From the NCBI GenBank assembly GCA_014860115.1, contig JACZKK010000039.1:1-64000 (forward strand): DNA of 64,000 bases. Reading direction: 5' to 3'. The notes below the pieces were generated by a model that was not told where the DNA came from, made no database searches, and saw only the letters and a list, made by a program, of their open reading frames with translations. The position numbers and the translations under genes are program-made. This stretch comes from Ignavibacteriaceae bacterium. GTDB lineage: Bacteria > Bacteroidota > Ignavibacteria > Ignavibacteriales > Ignavibacteriaceae. This document shows, piece by piece, positions 27,530-35,663 of the stretch (position 1 is its first letter; every line of letters starts with the position of its first letter).

Positions 27530-28717
27530 ATGAATAAAAATCATTTGATTTCTCTGGTCTCCATGTTATTTTTTACAGCGAGTGTTCATCCTCAGCAAGA
27601 CCCCTCTCTTGTTCTAAAAGACTCTTCCATTGTCCAGACAACACAACAAGTATACAGATACTGCTACGTCATTGAATCTAAAGATTGGTATGAACACCAG
27701 GAAAATCTATGGAAATCTGAAATACTTAAAAATCCACAGAATGAAGAAGCGTGGCGTAATTATTATTTTGCCGCAAGGTACGCAAGAATGGGAACAGATG
27801 AAACTGATAGAACAAAACTTCTTCGCTCAATAGTTGATGAAATAGGTGAGCATATTGACGACTCATACCTGTACCCTTATCTACAGTATTACAACGGTGA
27901 CCGTGAGATTAAATATTTAGAAAAAGCTTATCAGTTAAAACCGGATTGTGCAGATTTATATTGGGAGTTCATTCAATACTCTGAGTTAAATGGATTAAAC
28001 ACACAAAAGAAAAAGTTTTGTGAGAAGCTATACGCCAGTAAAGACATTATTTCTGGCCTTTATGATTACAACTTCAATATGCTTAATTCAACAGAAACGA
28101 ATTCTATCCTGTTTACTAATGGAGATAACGACAATTACCCGGCGTGGATTCTTCAGGAAGCTAAGGGCATTCGTCAGGATGTTACAATTCTAAATGCCCA
28201 TACTGTTTTTGTATTGCGTGATTATTTAAAAATGAAGCTTGGTGAAAGAGGAATCGAAATAGATTTGGATATTTTGAATAAAGAAGATATTTCAATTTTT
28301 TTAAAGCAGTTAATTTCGTCAATAAAAAATAAATATCCTGAAATTCCTATACATATAGCGCCAACTGTTTACGAAGAATACACAAAGGAAATACAGGATA
28401 AATTATTTATAACAGGACTCGATTATACATATAGCGATGAACCCATAGATAATATAGAACTAATAAAAAAGAACCTTGAACATAACCTCCGGCTGGATTA
28501 TTTAGAGTACAACTGGTACAACGAAGATCATATATCTAAAATCTTGATGGATCAATATAATTTAAACTACATACTATCCTTTATGGAACTGGCAAAGACG
28601 TGTTATTTACGTGACGAATTCGAATCAGCTAAATATTGGCAGGATAAAGCTTTGCTGCTTGCAGAGAGAACAGATGATAAAGATTTAATCAGGAAAATTG
28701 AAGAATTGGGACGGTAA
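27530..28717 (+). CDS. Exported protein with DUF2723-tail-like motif
   Basis: A 395-residue protein with signal peptide (ending near PQQD) and TPR-like helices. The segment LFTNGDNDNYPAWILQEA and RQDVTILNAH (about residues 200-225) resembles the soluble C-terminal part of DUF2723 (protein O-mannosyltransferase-like) proteins, where NGDNDTYPLWYLQE is a hallmark. Here no membrane-spanning transferase domain is present, so only the soluble part exists. Function is unknown. It begins a run of five co-oriented genes with short gaps (to 31749). A start at 27530 follows GAGAGGAG. Confidence 0.7.
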   Translation: MNKNHLISLVSMLFFTASVHPQQDPSLVLKDSSIVQTTQQVYRYCYVIESKDWYEHQENLWKSEILKNPQNEEAWRNYYFAARYARMGTDETDRTKLLRSIVDEIGEHIDDSYLYPYLQYYNGDREIKYLEKAYQLKPDCADLYWEFIQYSELNGLNTQKKKFCEKLYASKDIISGLYDYNFNMLNSTETNSILFTNGDNDNYPAWILQEAKGIRQDVTILNAHTVFVLRDYLKMKLGERGIEIDLDILNKEDISIFLKQLISSIKNKYPEIPIHIAPTVYEEYTKEIQDKLFITGLDYTYSDEPIDNIELIKKNLEHNLRLDYLEYNWYNEDHISKILMDQYNLNYILSFMELAKTCYLRDEFESAKYWQDKALLLAERTDDKDLIRKIEELGR

Positions 28718-28768
28718 ATAAAATAAAATCTGAAACTAATAACTGCGCTTTAATGTAAGGAGAACAAT

Positions 28769-29548
28769 ATGAATAAGAATCATTTTTACTTTTTTCTGGC
28801 GGTATTATTATTGCTGTTCACAGGTAGTCTGTTAGGGCAAGACTCCTTACAACATCACGCAATTTTCCCTGAAGGTATTACAGTTGAATATGGTATCGGA
28901 AGTTATGCGGTGACCGATGAATACATTTCAACGGAAAAATATTCCGGCTCGCTTCCCTACTACAGCATTACCTGGGCTAATCAACATTCAAATTATGTTT
29001 ATCATCTTAAAATTGATTTTGGTAATTCTTCCGAAATAAAAAATAATAATGTAAGCTCAGATATTTATCAGTTTACACTAAACCAGGGTTTCAGTTATGC
29101 TTTACCAAAATTCACTTTATTTGATAATGATACTTACCTGTACCTTGGTCCTTCAACTGAATTATTCTTTTACTTCAATGAGCAAAACATCGCAGTCTCA
29201 GGATTTGATTATGCTCAATCTTTTGCCCTCCTGATTTCTGGTGGTATTAACTCACAATTGTTTTATAAGCTGTGGAATGATTTCAATATTGAAGGGACTT
29301 TTGACTTTAATATTCTTTCTTTTGGATTCCGTATGGTAGATATGGAGGAAAATGATGAGTCTCCGGCAAAGATTTTAACACTAATTTCGGCAAATAATGT
29401 TGTGTTCACTCTTGGACCAAGATATTATTTGCTGGATAACTTATCAATAAAAGCCGCTTACCTTTTTCATCTTACAAGAATAGATTCGTGGGAACCGCTT
29501 CTCTCTGCAAGCGATAATGTTGTGTTCACATTAACTTATGGATTTTAG
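28769..29548 (+). CDS. Outer-membrane beta-barrel-like protein
   Basis: A 259-residue exported protein (signal to about LLGQD). The mature part has alternating strands and many aromatic residues (SITWANQHSNYVYHLKIDF, YLYLGPSTELFFYF) and ends in NVVFTLTYGF with terminal Phe, as in outer-membrane barrels. The N-terminus MNKNH is shared with the upstream gene product. No specific family was recognised. Spacing of 51 bases upstream and 12 downstream places it in the 27530-31749 operon. Confidence 0.72.
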   Translation: MNKNHFYFFLAVLLLLFTGSLLGQDSLQHHAIFPEGITVEYGIGSYAVTDEYISTEKYSGSLPYYSITWANQHSNYVYHLKIDFGNSSEIKNNNVSSDIYQFTLNQGFSYALPKFTLFDNDTYLYLGPSTELFFYFNEQNIAVSGFDYAQSFALLISGGINSQLFYKLWNDFNIEGTFDFNILSFGFRMVDMEENDESPAKILTLISANNVVFTLGPRYYLLDNLSIKAAYLFHLTRIDSWEPLLSASDNVVFTLTYGF

Positions 29549-29560
29549 GAGGAGGATCAG

Positions 29561-30568
29561 ATGAAAAAGATTATTTCATTTCTATCCGTTCTATGCCTTC
29601 TAATAATTCTCTCCTGCAAAGATTTGGTTGTAACTGAACCTGAAACAAATTTGAACGTTCAGGACTTTGAAGCAGCATGGAAAAGAATTCAAGATGTTTA
29701 CCCTTACCTTGAATTCAAGAAAATTAATTGGGATTCGATATACACAATTTACCGTCCTCGTGCTGAAGCCGCCCAAGGAGATGAATTTTATCTTGTGCTT
29801 CGGGATTTGTTAGCTGAACTTAAAGACGGGCATGTTTATTACCGGACAAAGGGCGGCGGTGAAGTTTATCCTTATTATCCACAAAGACATTTTAAAGACC
29901 GTCACGCTTACAGCCCATTTGTAATAAGAAAATATTTTGACAAAGAACTGCGATTAACTGAAAGCAATTCTGTTGAGTATGAAATTTTGCCGGGGAATAT
30001 CGGTTATGCTTTTCTTTCCGATTTTCATAAAACTTACCTGATAGACGAATTTCCTGGCGTTCTGGAATATCTAAAAAACACCAGGGGATTAATTCTTGAT
30101 ATTAGACAAAAACGAGGTGGTGATTATCAAAATATAGAAGCAGTTGTCACCCGGTTTTTAACAGAGCCGCTTGAAAGAAACGATGCTTACACTTATGGTG
30201 AAAAATGGGTTCTACCTCCTTTCCAGCCATCGGGCCCATTTCAGTATAGAAATCCGGTTGTGGTATTAATAAATGGTTCAACATTTAGTGCTGGTGAGTT
30301 TACAACAGAAATTTTAAAGCAGCTTCCACACGTAACTGCAGTTGGTGACACAACTGGTGGTGGTTCAGTTGGTGGTGGAGATGAGAGTCTATATTATTTA
30401 CCTAGCGGAAAATCAATTGAGATTGGTTTTATTGATATCCGGCGCTATGATGGACTTCCGTGGGAATGGCTTGGTGTACCTCCAGATATCCGTGTTGAGC
30501 AAACCGAAGCAGATATTTTAGCAGGAAGAGATAAACAACTTGAGTATGCAATTGAGATGTTAAAGTGA
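29561..30568 (+). CDS. S41-family peptidase (lipoprotein)
   Basis: A 335-residue lipoprotein (LILSC, Cys19). The C-terminal tail-specific protease fold shows GYAFLSDF, GLILDIRQKRGG and the catalytic serine region VVLINGSTFSAGEF, followed by VGDTTGGGS. The preceding region (LLAELKDGHVYYRT) is the standard N-terminal helix of S41 enzymes; the PDZ domain is reduced or absent. The catalytic lysine expected about 25 residues after the serine is not obvious, so activity is likely but not certain. It probably acts in the periplasm or on the surface. Confidence 0.85.
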   Translation: MKKIISFLSVLCLLIILSCKDLVVTEPETNLNVQDFEAAWKRIQDVYPYLEFKKINWDSIYTIYRPRAEAAQGDEFYLVLRDLLAELKDGHVYYRTKGGGEVYPYYPQRHFKDRHAYSPFVIRKYFDKELRLTESNSVEYEILPGNIGYAFLSDFHKTYLIDEFPGVLEYLKNTRGLILDIRQKRGGDYQNIEAVVTRFLTEPLERNDAYTYGEKWVLPPFQPSGPFQYRNPVVVLINGSTFSAGEFTTEILKQLPHVTAVGDTTGGGSVGGGDESLYYLPSGKSIEIGFIDIRRYDGLPWEWLGVPPDIRVEQTEADILAGRDKQLEYAIEMLK

Positions 30569-30596
30569 GTCTGAATCAAATTCTTAGGAGTGCAAA

Positions 30597-30869
30597 ATGA
30601 ATCTTACAATTTTCTTTGCCATAATTGCCGGTGTTGGTGTTATCTGGTTTATAGTATCAGGTATGATGATGGTTAATGAACTTATGAAAAGAGGGGAAAA
30701 GATTAATTTTGTTTTCATAAATGCAATGTTTCCGGTTTATGCTCATCAATATAAGAAAATTACTTTAGAAGAAACAAGCAGGGTTGGGCATTTATTTTAT
30801 CATTGGGTTATAGCAATTAATATTGCTCTGGTTTTTGCTGTTGCTGCGATAATTTCAAAAGTGATCTAA
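30597..30869 (+). CDS. Small membrane protein, 90 residues
   Basis: Two hydrophobic helices (residues about 3-25 and 68-88) flank a polar central part (ELMKRGEKINFVFINAMFPVYAHQYKKIT). The start has TAGGAG upstream. It resembles small uncharacterised inner-membrane proteins but no family was recognised. It lies 28 bases after the S41 gene and 25 before the next, in the same operon. Confidence 0.75.
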   Translation: MNLTIFFAIIAGVGVIWFIVSGMMMVNELMKRGEKINFVFINAMFPVYAHQYKKITLEETSRVGHLFYHWVIAINIALVFAVAAIISKVI

Positions 30870-30894
30870 TTTTTCAAACAAAAAGAGTATAAAA

Positions 30895-31749
30895 GTGAAA
30901 TATCTCATAGCAATACTATTTTTATGTTTTTGTTCTTCTAAAACATATTCACAGATCTATTCCGGTCAATTAACAGATCTTGAAAGCGGACTTCCAATAC
31001 AATATGCAAATATCGGGATTCCAGGTAAAAATGTTGGAACTGTTTCGAATAATATTGGACTCTTCGAGATGGAATTGAGCGATGACTTTGATAAAGATAC
31101 GTTGTGTATTTCCTGCATTGGGTATGAGAGTAAAAATTATTTGATCGCTGAATTAAAAAATAGTTTAAAAGGTATTGATCAGGTTAAGATCGAATTAAAA
31201 CCAAAAATCTATCAGCTTGAAGAAATAATTGTCAAACCAATTGATCTTGAAACCTATACCCTGGGAAATTTCTGCGAGCCAAATTCACCATACGGTAATT
31301 CTTTTCCTTCAAAAAATCTGGGCACGGAAATAGGCGTAATGATTAAACTTCCGGAAGATGTTGAGAAGGCGTATTTGAAGGAATTAAGATTTTATGTTGG
31401 CGAATTTACTTACGATTACTTTACTGTGCGGCTGAATGTATATAACATCAAAGATGGTCTGCCCGATAAAAATATTTTAAACGAACAAATTTTTATTGAT
31501 ATAAACTCAACTGGTGAATACATAATAGATCTGCAAAGAAAAAATATCGCAACTACCGGGGACTTTTTTGTTTTTCTTGAGTATTTTAAAATTCCGGATC
31601 AGCACGAGGGAAAACTGATATTTTGTGCAGTCCATAATCCTGACATATATAAAGGTAATGGATACTACCGATTAACCAGTCATGGTAAATGGAATCGTGA
31701 ATACGGAGATAATCTGGGATTTTCAGTTAAGGTTGAGTGTGAAGAATGA
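30895..31749 (+). CDS. CarboxypepD_reg-like exported protein
   Basis: A 284-residue protein starting at GTG 30895, with signal peptide to about TYSQ. The mature N-terminus is a carboxypeptidase-regulatory-like (Ig-type) domain: YSGQLTDLESGLPIQYANI, VGTVSNNIGLFEMEL, DTLCISCIGYES. This domain is common at the start of TonB-dependent receptors and surface proteins in Bacteroidota. The rest (IYQLEEIIVKP, then beta strands) is unassigned, and no barrel follows, so it is a soluble or lipid-free envelope protein. Last gene of the operon. Confidence 0.78.
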   Translation: MKYLIAILFLCFCSSKTYSQIYSGQLTDLESGLPIQYANIGIPGKNVGTVSNNIGLFEMELSDDFDKDTLCISCIGYESKNYLIAELKNSLKGIDQVKIELKPKIYQLEEIIVKPIDLETYTLGNFCEPNSPYGNSFPSKNLGTEIGVMIKLPEDVEKAYLKELRFYVGEFTYDYFTVRLNVYNIKDGLPDKNILNEQIFIDINSTGEYIIDLQRKNIATTGDFFVFLEYFKIPDQHEGKLIFCAVHNPDIYKGNGYYRLTSHGKWNREYGDNLGFSVKVECEE

Positions 31750-31761
31750 AATGAGGGCGGG

Positions 31762-31965
31762 ATACTTGATGGTTGATTCTGGATACTCAATTCCGGATGC
31801 CAGATGCTAGTTCCTTGATTCTTGATGCCAGATCCCGGAGTAGTAATGTCATCGCGAGTGAAATGAAGCAATCTATGATACTGGATGCTGCTCGCCTCGG
31901 CGAAGTCTGAAAGACGAAGACGGGGATACCAGATTCCAGATGCCGGATTGCAGATAATCTTCATT
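31762..31965. repeat. Low-complexity degenerate repeat region
   Basis: Loose tandem copies of a unit like (c)tGGATgcCaGAT are mixed with a palindromic element (GTCATCGCGAGTGAAATG, AGTCTGAAAGACGAAGACG). Similar text occurs at 25151-25195. No coding support; the 31750-32054 gap holds no gene. Confidence 0.5.
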
Positions 31966-32054
31966 CATAAGAGATTGAATTTCGAACTTCTTTCTTCCTG
32001 CCTCTTACCAGTCACACTTTTAACAAAACAATTCGGTACAGCCGAATGATTAAA

Positions 32055-33140
32055 TTAATTAACTGCCGTAAAAATATAATTTGCGGCTATGCTCAGTATG
32101 GCTCTTTCGTGCTGGTCTGCGGTATTCCAATCCAGTTGCCATTCCGCTGTAGTCACAACAATCATATTCAGATCAGGAATATTTACAACAAACTGACCGC
32201 CGTGTCCTATGGCCAGGAAAACTTTGTGGCCCTTTATTTTTCCGAGCCACCAGAGATAGCCATAGTTAACATCATTTAAATCTCCCCAGGTAGAATTATT
32301 AAAATTCGTAAAGTTGGTTAACGACTCTTCAACCCATTCTGCTGGAACAATTTGTTTTCCATCCATATTGCCATTGTTCAAGTATAGATAACCAAGCCTT
32401 GCCATATTCCTTGGTGTGAAATCCATACTGTTTCCTCCGAAATAATAACCCTGCGGATCCTGCTGCCATTCGTTGCATTCAATTTTCATCTCTGAGAATA
32501 AAAATCTTTTTGCAAATTCCATTGTGCTCATCCCGCTTGCCTTAGTAATTATTGCAGAGAGAAGATGTGTCTGGTAAGTGTTGTATAAAAATCTGGAACC
32601 GGGATTATATAGTAACGGAAGCTCAATTGTTGTTTTTACCCAGTTGGAACTGTTATACACTTGATTATAAATATTCTCATCTCCATCAATTCCCATTCGC
32701 ATCATTAACAAATGCCTGATGGTGATATCATATTTTCTTGGATCGATTGATTGATAAACATATTCGGGGAAGAAGTCCAGCATCTTTAATCCAAGACTAT
32801 CTAAGTGTCCATCCCGCAATGCAATGCCGGTCAGAGCAGATAAAAAAGATTTAGAAACAGACCTGACATCGTGAGGAGTATCTTTGTCATAACCGTTGTA
32901 ATAATTCTCCGCTACTATGTATCCGTTTTTGATTACGAGAATGCAATCAACAAATCCAAGATTTCCGCCTTGAGAAATAGCTTGTGTTAGTAGCTGGGAA
33001 TTCATCCCCTGTTCTTCGGGTGTTGAAATTGGCCAGTTGTATGATACATCTCCCGGACCGGTGGGCTCGTCACTGCAGGAAGAAGAAATAATTACTGCAA
33101 ATAATAACAGGCCCCTGAATATTCTTGCTGATGTTTTCAT
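32055..33140 (-). CDS. Beta-lactamase class C-like serine hydrolase (lipoprotein)
   Basis: A 361-residue protein with lipoprotein signal (ISSSC, Cys22). It has the serine-hydrolase motifs of the class C beta-lactamase/DD-peptidase fold: SVSKSFLSAL (S-x-x-K), LYNTYQTHLL (Y-x-N/T position) and GHGGQFVVNIP (H-G-G). It may be an esterase or peptidase at the periplasmic face rather than an antibiotic-resistance enzyme. The start at 33140 is supported by GGGGGTT; an upstream ATG at 33167 is unnecessary. No neighbour suggests a substrate. Confidence 0.9.
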   Translation of the reverse strand: MKTSARIFRGLLLFAVIISSSCSDEPTGPGDVSYNWPISTPEEQGMNSQLLTQAISQGGNLGFVDCILVIKNGYIVAENYYNGYDKDTPHDVRSVSKSFLSALTGIALRDGHLDSLGLKMLDFFPEYVYQSIDPRKYDITIRHLLMMRMGIDGDENIYNQVYNSSNWVKTTIELPLLYNPGSRFLYNTYQTHLLSAIITKASGMSTMEFAKRFLFSEMKIECNEWQQDPQGYYFGGNSMDFTPRNMARLGYLYLNNGNMDGKQIVPAEWVEESLTNFTNFNNSTWGDLNDVNYGYLWWLGKIKGHKVFLAIGHGGQFVVNIPDLNMIVVTTAEWQLDWNTADQHERAILSIAANYIFTAVN

Positions 33141-33259
33141 CTCAATAACCCCCAAATTAAAAATCAAGTTAAGCTGTAACAGAATTTTTATAATAGACTT
33201 GAAAACAAATTACAGGTTCAGAAGAATTATTCAAACCAATTAAAAAGTGTTTTTATCTC

Positions 33260-33371
33260 TATTGATAACTATTTTTTACGTGAATTATTTATTCGTCATG
33301 CATCAGTTAATTAAATATTCTGTTCTAAGTTCTGTAAGCCCGTCCCGAAAAAATCGGGACGGATTTTTTTT
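33260..33371 (+). pseudogene. Possible remnant of a third RRM gene (leader and 3' UTR only)
   Basis: GTTAATTAAATATTC and GTTCTAAGTTCTGTAAG (33305-33338) match the sequence after the RRM gene at 25318 almost exactly, including position just before a terminator (33340-33371). Upstream, AACTATTTTTTA resembles the RRM leader. The coding part is absent. Best read as an internally deleted copy. Confidence 0.45.
33340..33371 (+). terminator. Terminator-like hairpin
   Basis: CCGTCCCGA - aaaaa - TCGGGACGG, 9-bp stem, followed by a run of T. Confidence 0.8.
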
Positions 33372-33387
33372 GTTTTACCACGGTGTT

Positions 33388-33546
33388 GTCATTGCGAGAA
33401 ACGAAGTGACGAAGCAATCTCTATCTTGTCATCCTGAGTCCTTAGATAAACTCAGGGCAGGCATGCTTGCTTCGTCAAAGTATGAAAGACGAAGATGGGT
33501 CATTCAAAGCGAAACGCCTGTCCGCCAATGGCGGAATGAATCTCCT
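33388..33546. repeat. Cluster of dispersed palindromic repeats
   Basis: Several elements in a row, for example GTCATTGCGAGAAACGAAG with CGAAGCAATCTC, CCTGAGTCCTTAGATAAACTC, and CCGCCAATGGCGG. A plus-strand open frame here is a product of the repeats and is not accepted as a gene. Confidence 0.75.
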
Positions 33547-33548
33547 GA

Positions 33549-34061
33549 TTATTTTTCTTGCGAATCCTTTTTAAAATTGAATTCATTCCTGTTGAGCCAT
33601 TCATCCTGACCAACAAACTGAACATCTTTCCTGGTTACAAAAACATCTGCTCCAATAATATAAGTCCGTCTGATAGTAGCAGGTAATTCATCATCAGTAC
33701 CTTTTGACTCAGTTACTATCTCAAGATTTCCACCTTCAAGCCGTTGTTTAGATATTATCGGCTCACTATTTATCATAGTGCCGCCGTCCGATATAGAAAC
33801 TGTCTCTTCGGAATTAGCTTGCGGTTCATCAGGGAATGAAAAGTAGAAGGTAAATTTATTTGTTTCCTCTGTTTGAACAATTCTTAATTCTACGGGCATT
33901 GAAAAGGGTGTACCATCTGAATAATTAAGATACGTTAATGTGCCTGACCAATTGCCGATCAGCGGTATGAAATCCGCAGAAGATATTGTTGTTTGTGCTA
34001 AAGAACTATAGCTGATTGATAAAGAAAAGAGAATTGTGCCGAATAAAATCATTGTTTTCAT
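33549..34061 (-). CDS. Exported protein of unknown function, 170 residues
   Basis: A signal peptide (MKTMILFGTILFSLSIS...SSLAQ) precedes a beta-rich domain (LIGNWSGTLTYLNYSDGTPFS, RIVQTEETNKFTFYFSFPD, RTYIIGADVFVTRKDVQF). The pattern GxWxGTLxYL is like lipocalin-type or heme-binding-like small beta-barrels found in this phylum, but no family could be fixed. It is flanked by repeats on both sides and stands alone. Confidence 0.72.
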   Translation of the reverse strand: MKTMILFGTILFSLSISYSSLAQTTISSADFIPLIGNWSGTLTYLNYSDGTPFSMPVELRIVQTEETNKFTFYFSFPDEPQANSEETVSISDGGTMINSEPIISKQRLEGGNLEIVTESKGTDDELPATIRRTYIIGADVFVTRKDVQFVGQDEWLNRNEFNFKKDSQEK

Positions 34062-34174
34062 AGATTGCCTTTTAAGGTTAGGTGAAAATTATTTTAACAT
34101 AAGTTACAAACGTTTTTGATCAATTGTTTGTTCCATTCCAAAATCGGTACGGCAGATGAACTTGTCCGAATACT

Positions 34175-34198
34175 GTCATTCCGGCGAAGTCCGGAATC
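34175..34198. repeat. Dispersed palindromic repeat
   Basis: CATTCCGGCGAAGTCCGGAA with flanking GT and TC; identical unit again at 34829. Confidence 0.8.
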
Positions 34199-34298
34199 TG
34201 GCTTCTCCTTTCGAGAGCCTCTCACCTCTTACTTCCCACCTCTCGCCTCTTCCCCCTCGCACACAAACCTTTAATATTAAGAAACGAGCAAATCTTAC

Positions 34299-34306
34299 TA
34301 ACTTTG
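34299..34306 (+). promoter_or_regulatory. TAnnTTTG -7 box
   Basis: TAACTTTG fits the Bacteroidota -7 consensus 15 bases before the preferred start at 34322. A -33 element is not clear. It argues against the upstream ATG at 34304. Confidence 0.35.
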
Positions 34307-34321
34307 CAAAACACATTACTG

Positions 34322-34807
34322 ATGAAAATTACAGAACATACTCCCATAAAACTTACCATTAAAGATTCCGCCGGATGCATCTGGCTGCTTGGCTTTTTCT
34401 TTCTGGCAATAGCAGGAACATTTGTTCTGGGTTTGTCCGGCCTATTCATAAACCTCAATGAAATAAATGAACTGGAAAAACTTGGAGCCTGGATTGTATC
34501 GCTTTCAGGCGTCGCTGCAGGTATCTGGATTATCTACTCACACCCCGGAATTTATATCACGTTTGATAAAAGTATAGATGCGGTCACCATAAACAGAAGA
34601 GGCTTGCTGAAAGATGAAACCGAAACTTACAAGCTGAGTGAAATTGAAGATATCATAATTAATGAATCTGTTGATTCTGAAGGTGACCCCTTTTTCAGGC
34701 TTGCAATAAAGCTGAAAGACAAAAGACAAATAAATTTTTCTTCTACCGGCGGACACGACAGGGATGCGCAGCAGAAACATGCCGCTTTGATTAAAACCTT
34801 TTTATAA
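34322..34807 (+). CDS. Membrane protein with PH-like C-terminal domain
   Basis: A 161-residue protein with two hydrophobic helices (about residues 19-45 and 55-75) followed by a soluble beta-strand domain (GIYITFDKSIDAVTINRRGL, TYKLSEIEDIIINESVD, RLAIKLKDKRQINFSST). This arrangement resembles bacterial PH-domain-like membrane proteins of unknown function. The start at 34322 is chosen over 34304 because of the promoter box. It is bordered by palindromic repeats. Confidence 0.68.
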   Translation: MKITEHTPIKLTIKDSAGCIWLLGFFFLAIAGTFVLGLSGLFINLNEINELEKLGAWIVSLSGVAAGIWIIYSHPGIYITFDKSIDAVTINRRGLLKDETETYKLSEIEDIIINESVDSEGDPFFRLAIKLKDKRQINFSSTGGHDRDAQQKHAALIKTFL

Positions 34808-34828
34808 AATTATCCCGATCTTGTTGTT

Positions 34829-34879
34829 GTCATTCCGGCGAAGTCCGGAATCCGTCATTCCAACGAAGTTTGGAATCTG
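34829..34879. repeat. Two tandem palindromic repeats
   Basis: The unit CATTCCGGCGAAGTCCGGAA is followed at once by a variant CATTCCAACGAAGTTTGGAA, where both arms changed together (CCGG to CCAA and CCGG to TTGG). Such compensatory change suggests the hairpin is maintained. Confidence 0.75.
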
Positions 34880-35024
34880 ACCTTAAGTGAAATATCGAAT
34901 CTTGAATTTCGAAGTTTTTCGCAACCATCGACAACCAACCCCCAACCTCCCACGAACTACTGAGTTGGGTTAAACTTTTGATGTGCTTAACTTTGAAATA
35001 AAAACTAAAAGGAGGCGTGAACCA

Positions 35025-35432
35025 ATGAGACTTACCTTAACAACATTCCTGCTCACTGCGGCGATAACATTTTTATTTACAACTTGCGAAAAAGAAAATA
35101 CCGCATCTGATGACGAGGGAAAAAATGACCTGTTTGTCCTTGTGAAATACAAAACCCAGCCTGGTAAACAAGAGGAAGCTCTCACCGCATTAAATTCTTT
35201 GATACTTGAAGTGAAGAAGGAACCCAACTTTGTAAACATTAAAATGTTTCTTGACCCCGCCGACCAAACCAACATATTACTTTATGAACAATGGACAGAT
35301 GAAGCTTACTACAAAGGCGAACATATGAACACTCCCCACCTGCAAAAATTTATGGGTGATGCTCGTGAGTTCCTTGCAGGTCCGCCTGATATTTCTTCCT
35401 GGAAACTAAACCAAAACTACACTCTTGATTAA
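35025..35432 (+). CDS. ABM-domain lipoprotein
   Basis: A 135-residue lipoprotein (signal ending FLFTTC, Cys21). The mature part matches the antibiotic biosynthesis monooxygenase (ABM) fold: LFVLVKYKTQPGKQEEALTA, FVNIKMFLDPADQTNILLYEQWTD, HLQKFM. ABM domains act as quinone or heme-degrading monooxygenases, or as plain dimeric binders; which one cannot be told. The start is set at 35025 by AAAGGAGGCG. It is flanked by noncoding stretches. Confidence 0.85.
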   Translation: MRLTLTTFLLTAAITFLFTTCEKENTASDDEGKNDLFVLVKYKTQPGKQEEALTALNSLILEVKKEPNFVNIKMFLDPADQTNILLYEQWTDEAYYKGEHMNTPHLQKFMGDAREFLAGPPDISSWKLNQNYTLD

Positions 35433-35663
35433 CTAAATACGATAAGAACCGTAAGCGTGAGAGAGAGGTGTCGCTTATCTTTTCACAAAATAATCCACTG
35501 CGGCGGATTGAGGAAAAACGGGGAAAGTCTTATCTTGAAACAAAAATAAAAATGATGAAATAAGTATGTAAATGCTCTCATTTTACAGGATAGCTAGATT
35601 CTTCTCAGAAGATTATTAAATTGTACCTGATCACTACAGATGATATGATTTTTTAAGGAGAAT

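Noticed and set aside
33247..33609. A 120-codon plus-strand open frame
   Set aside because: It is composed of terminator and palindromic repeat sequence, overlaps the end of the exported 170-residue protein gene, and has no protein-like pattern.
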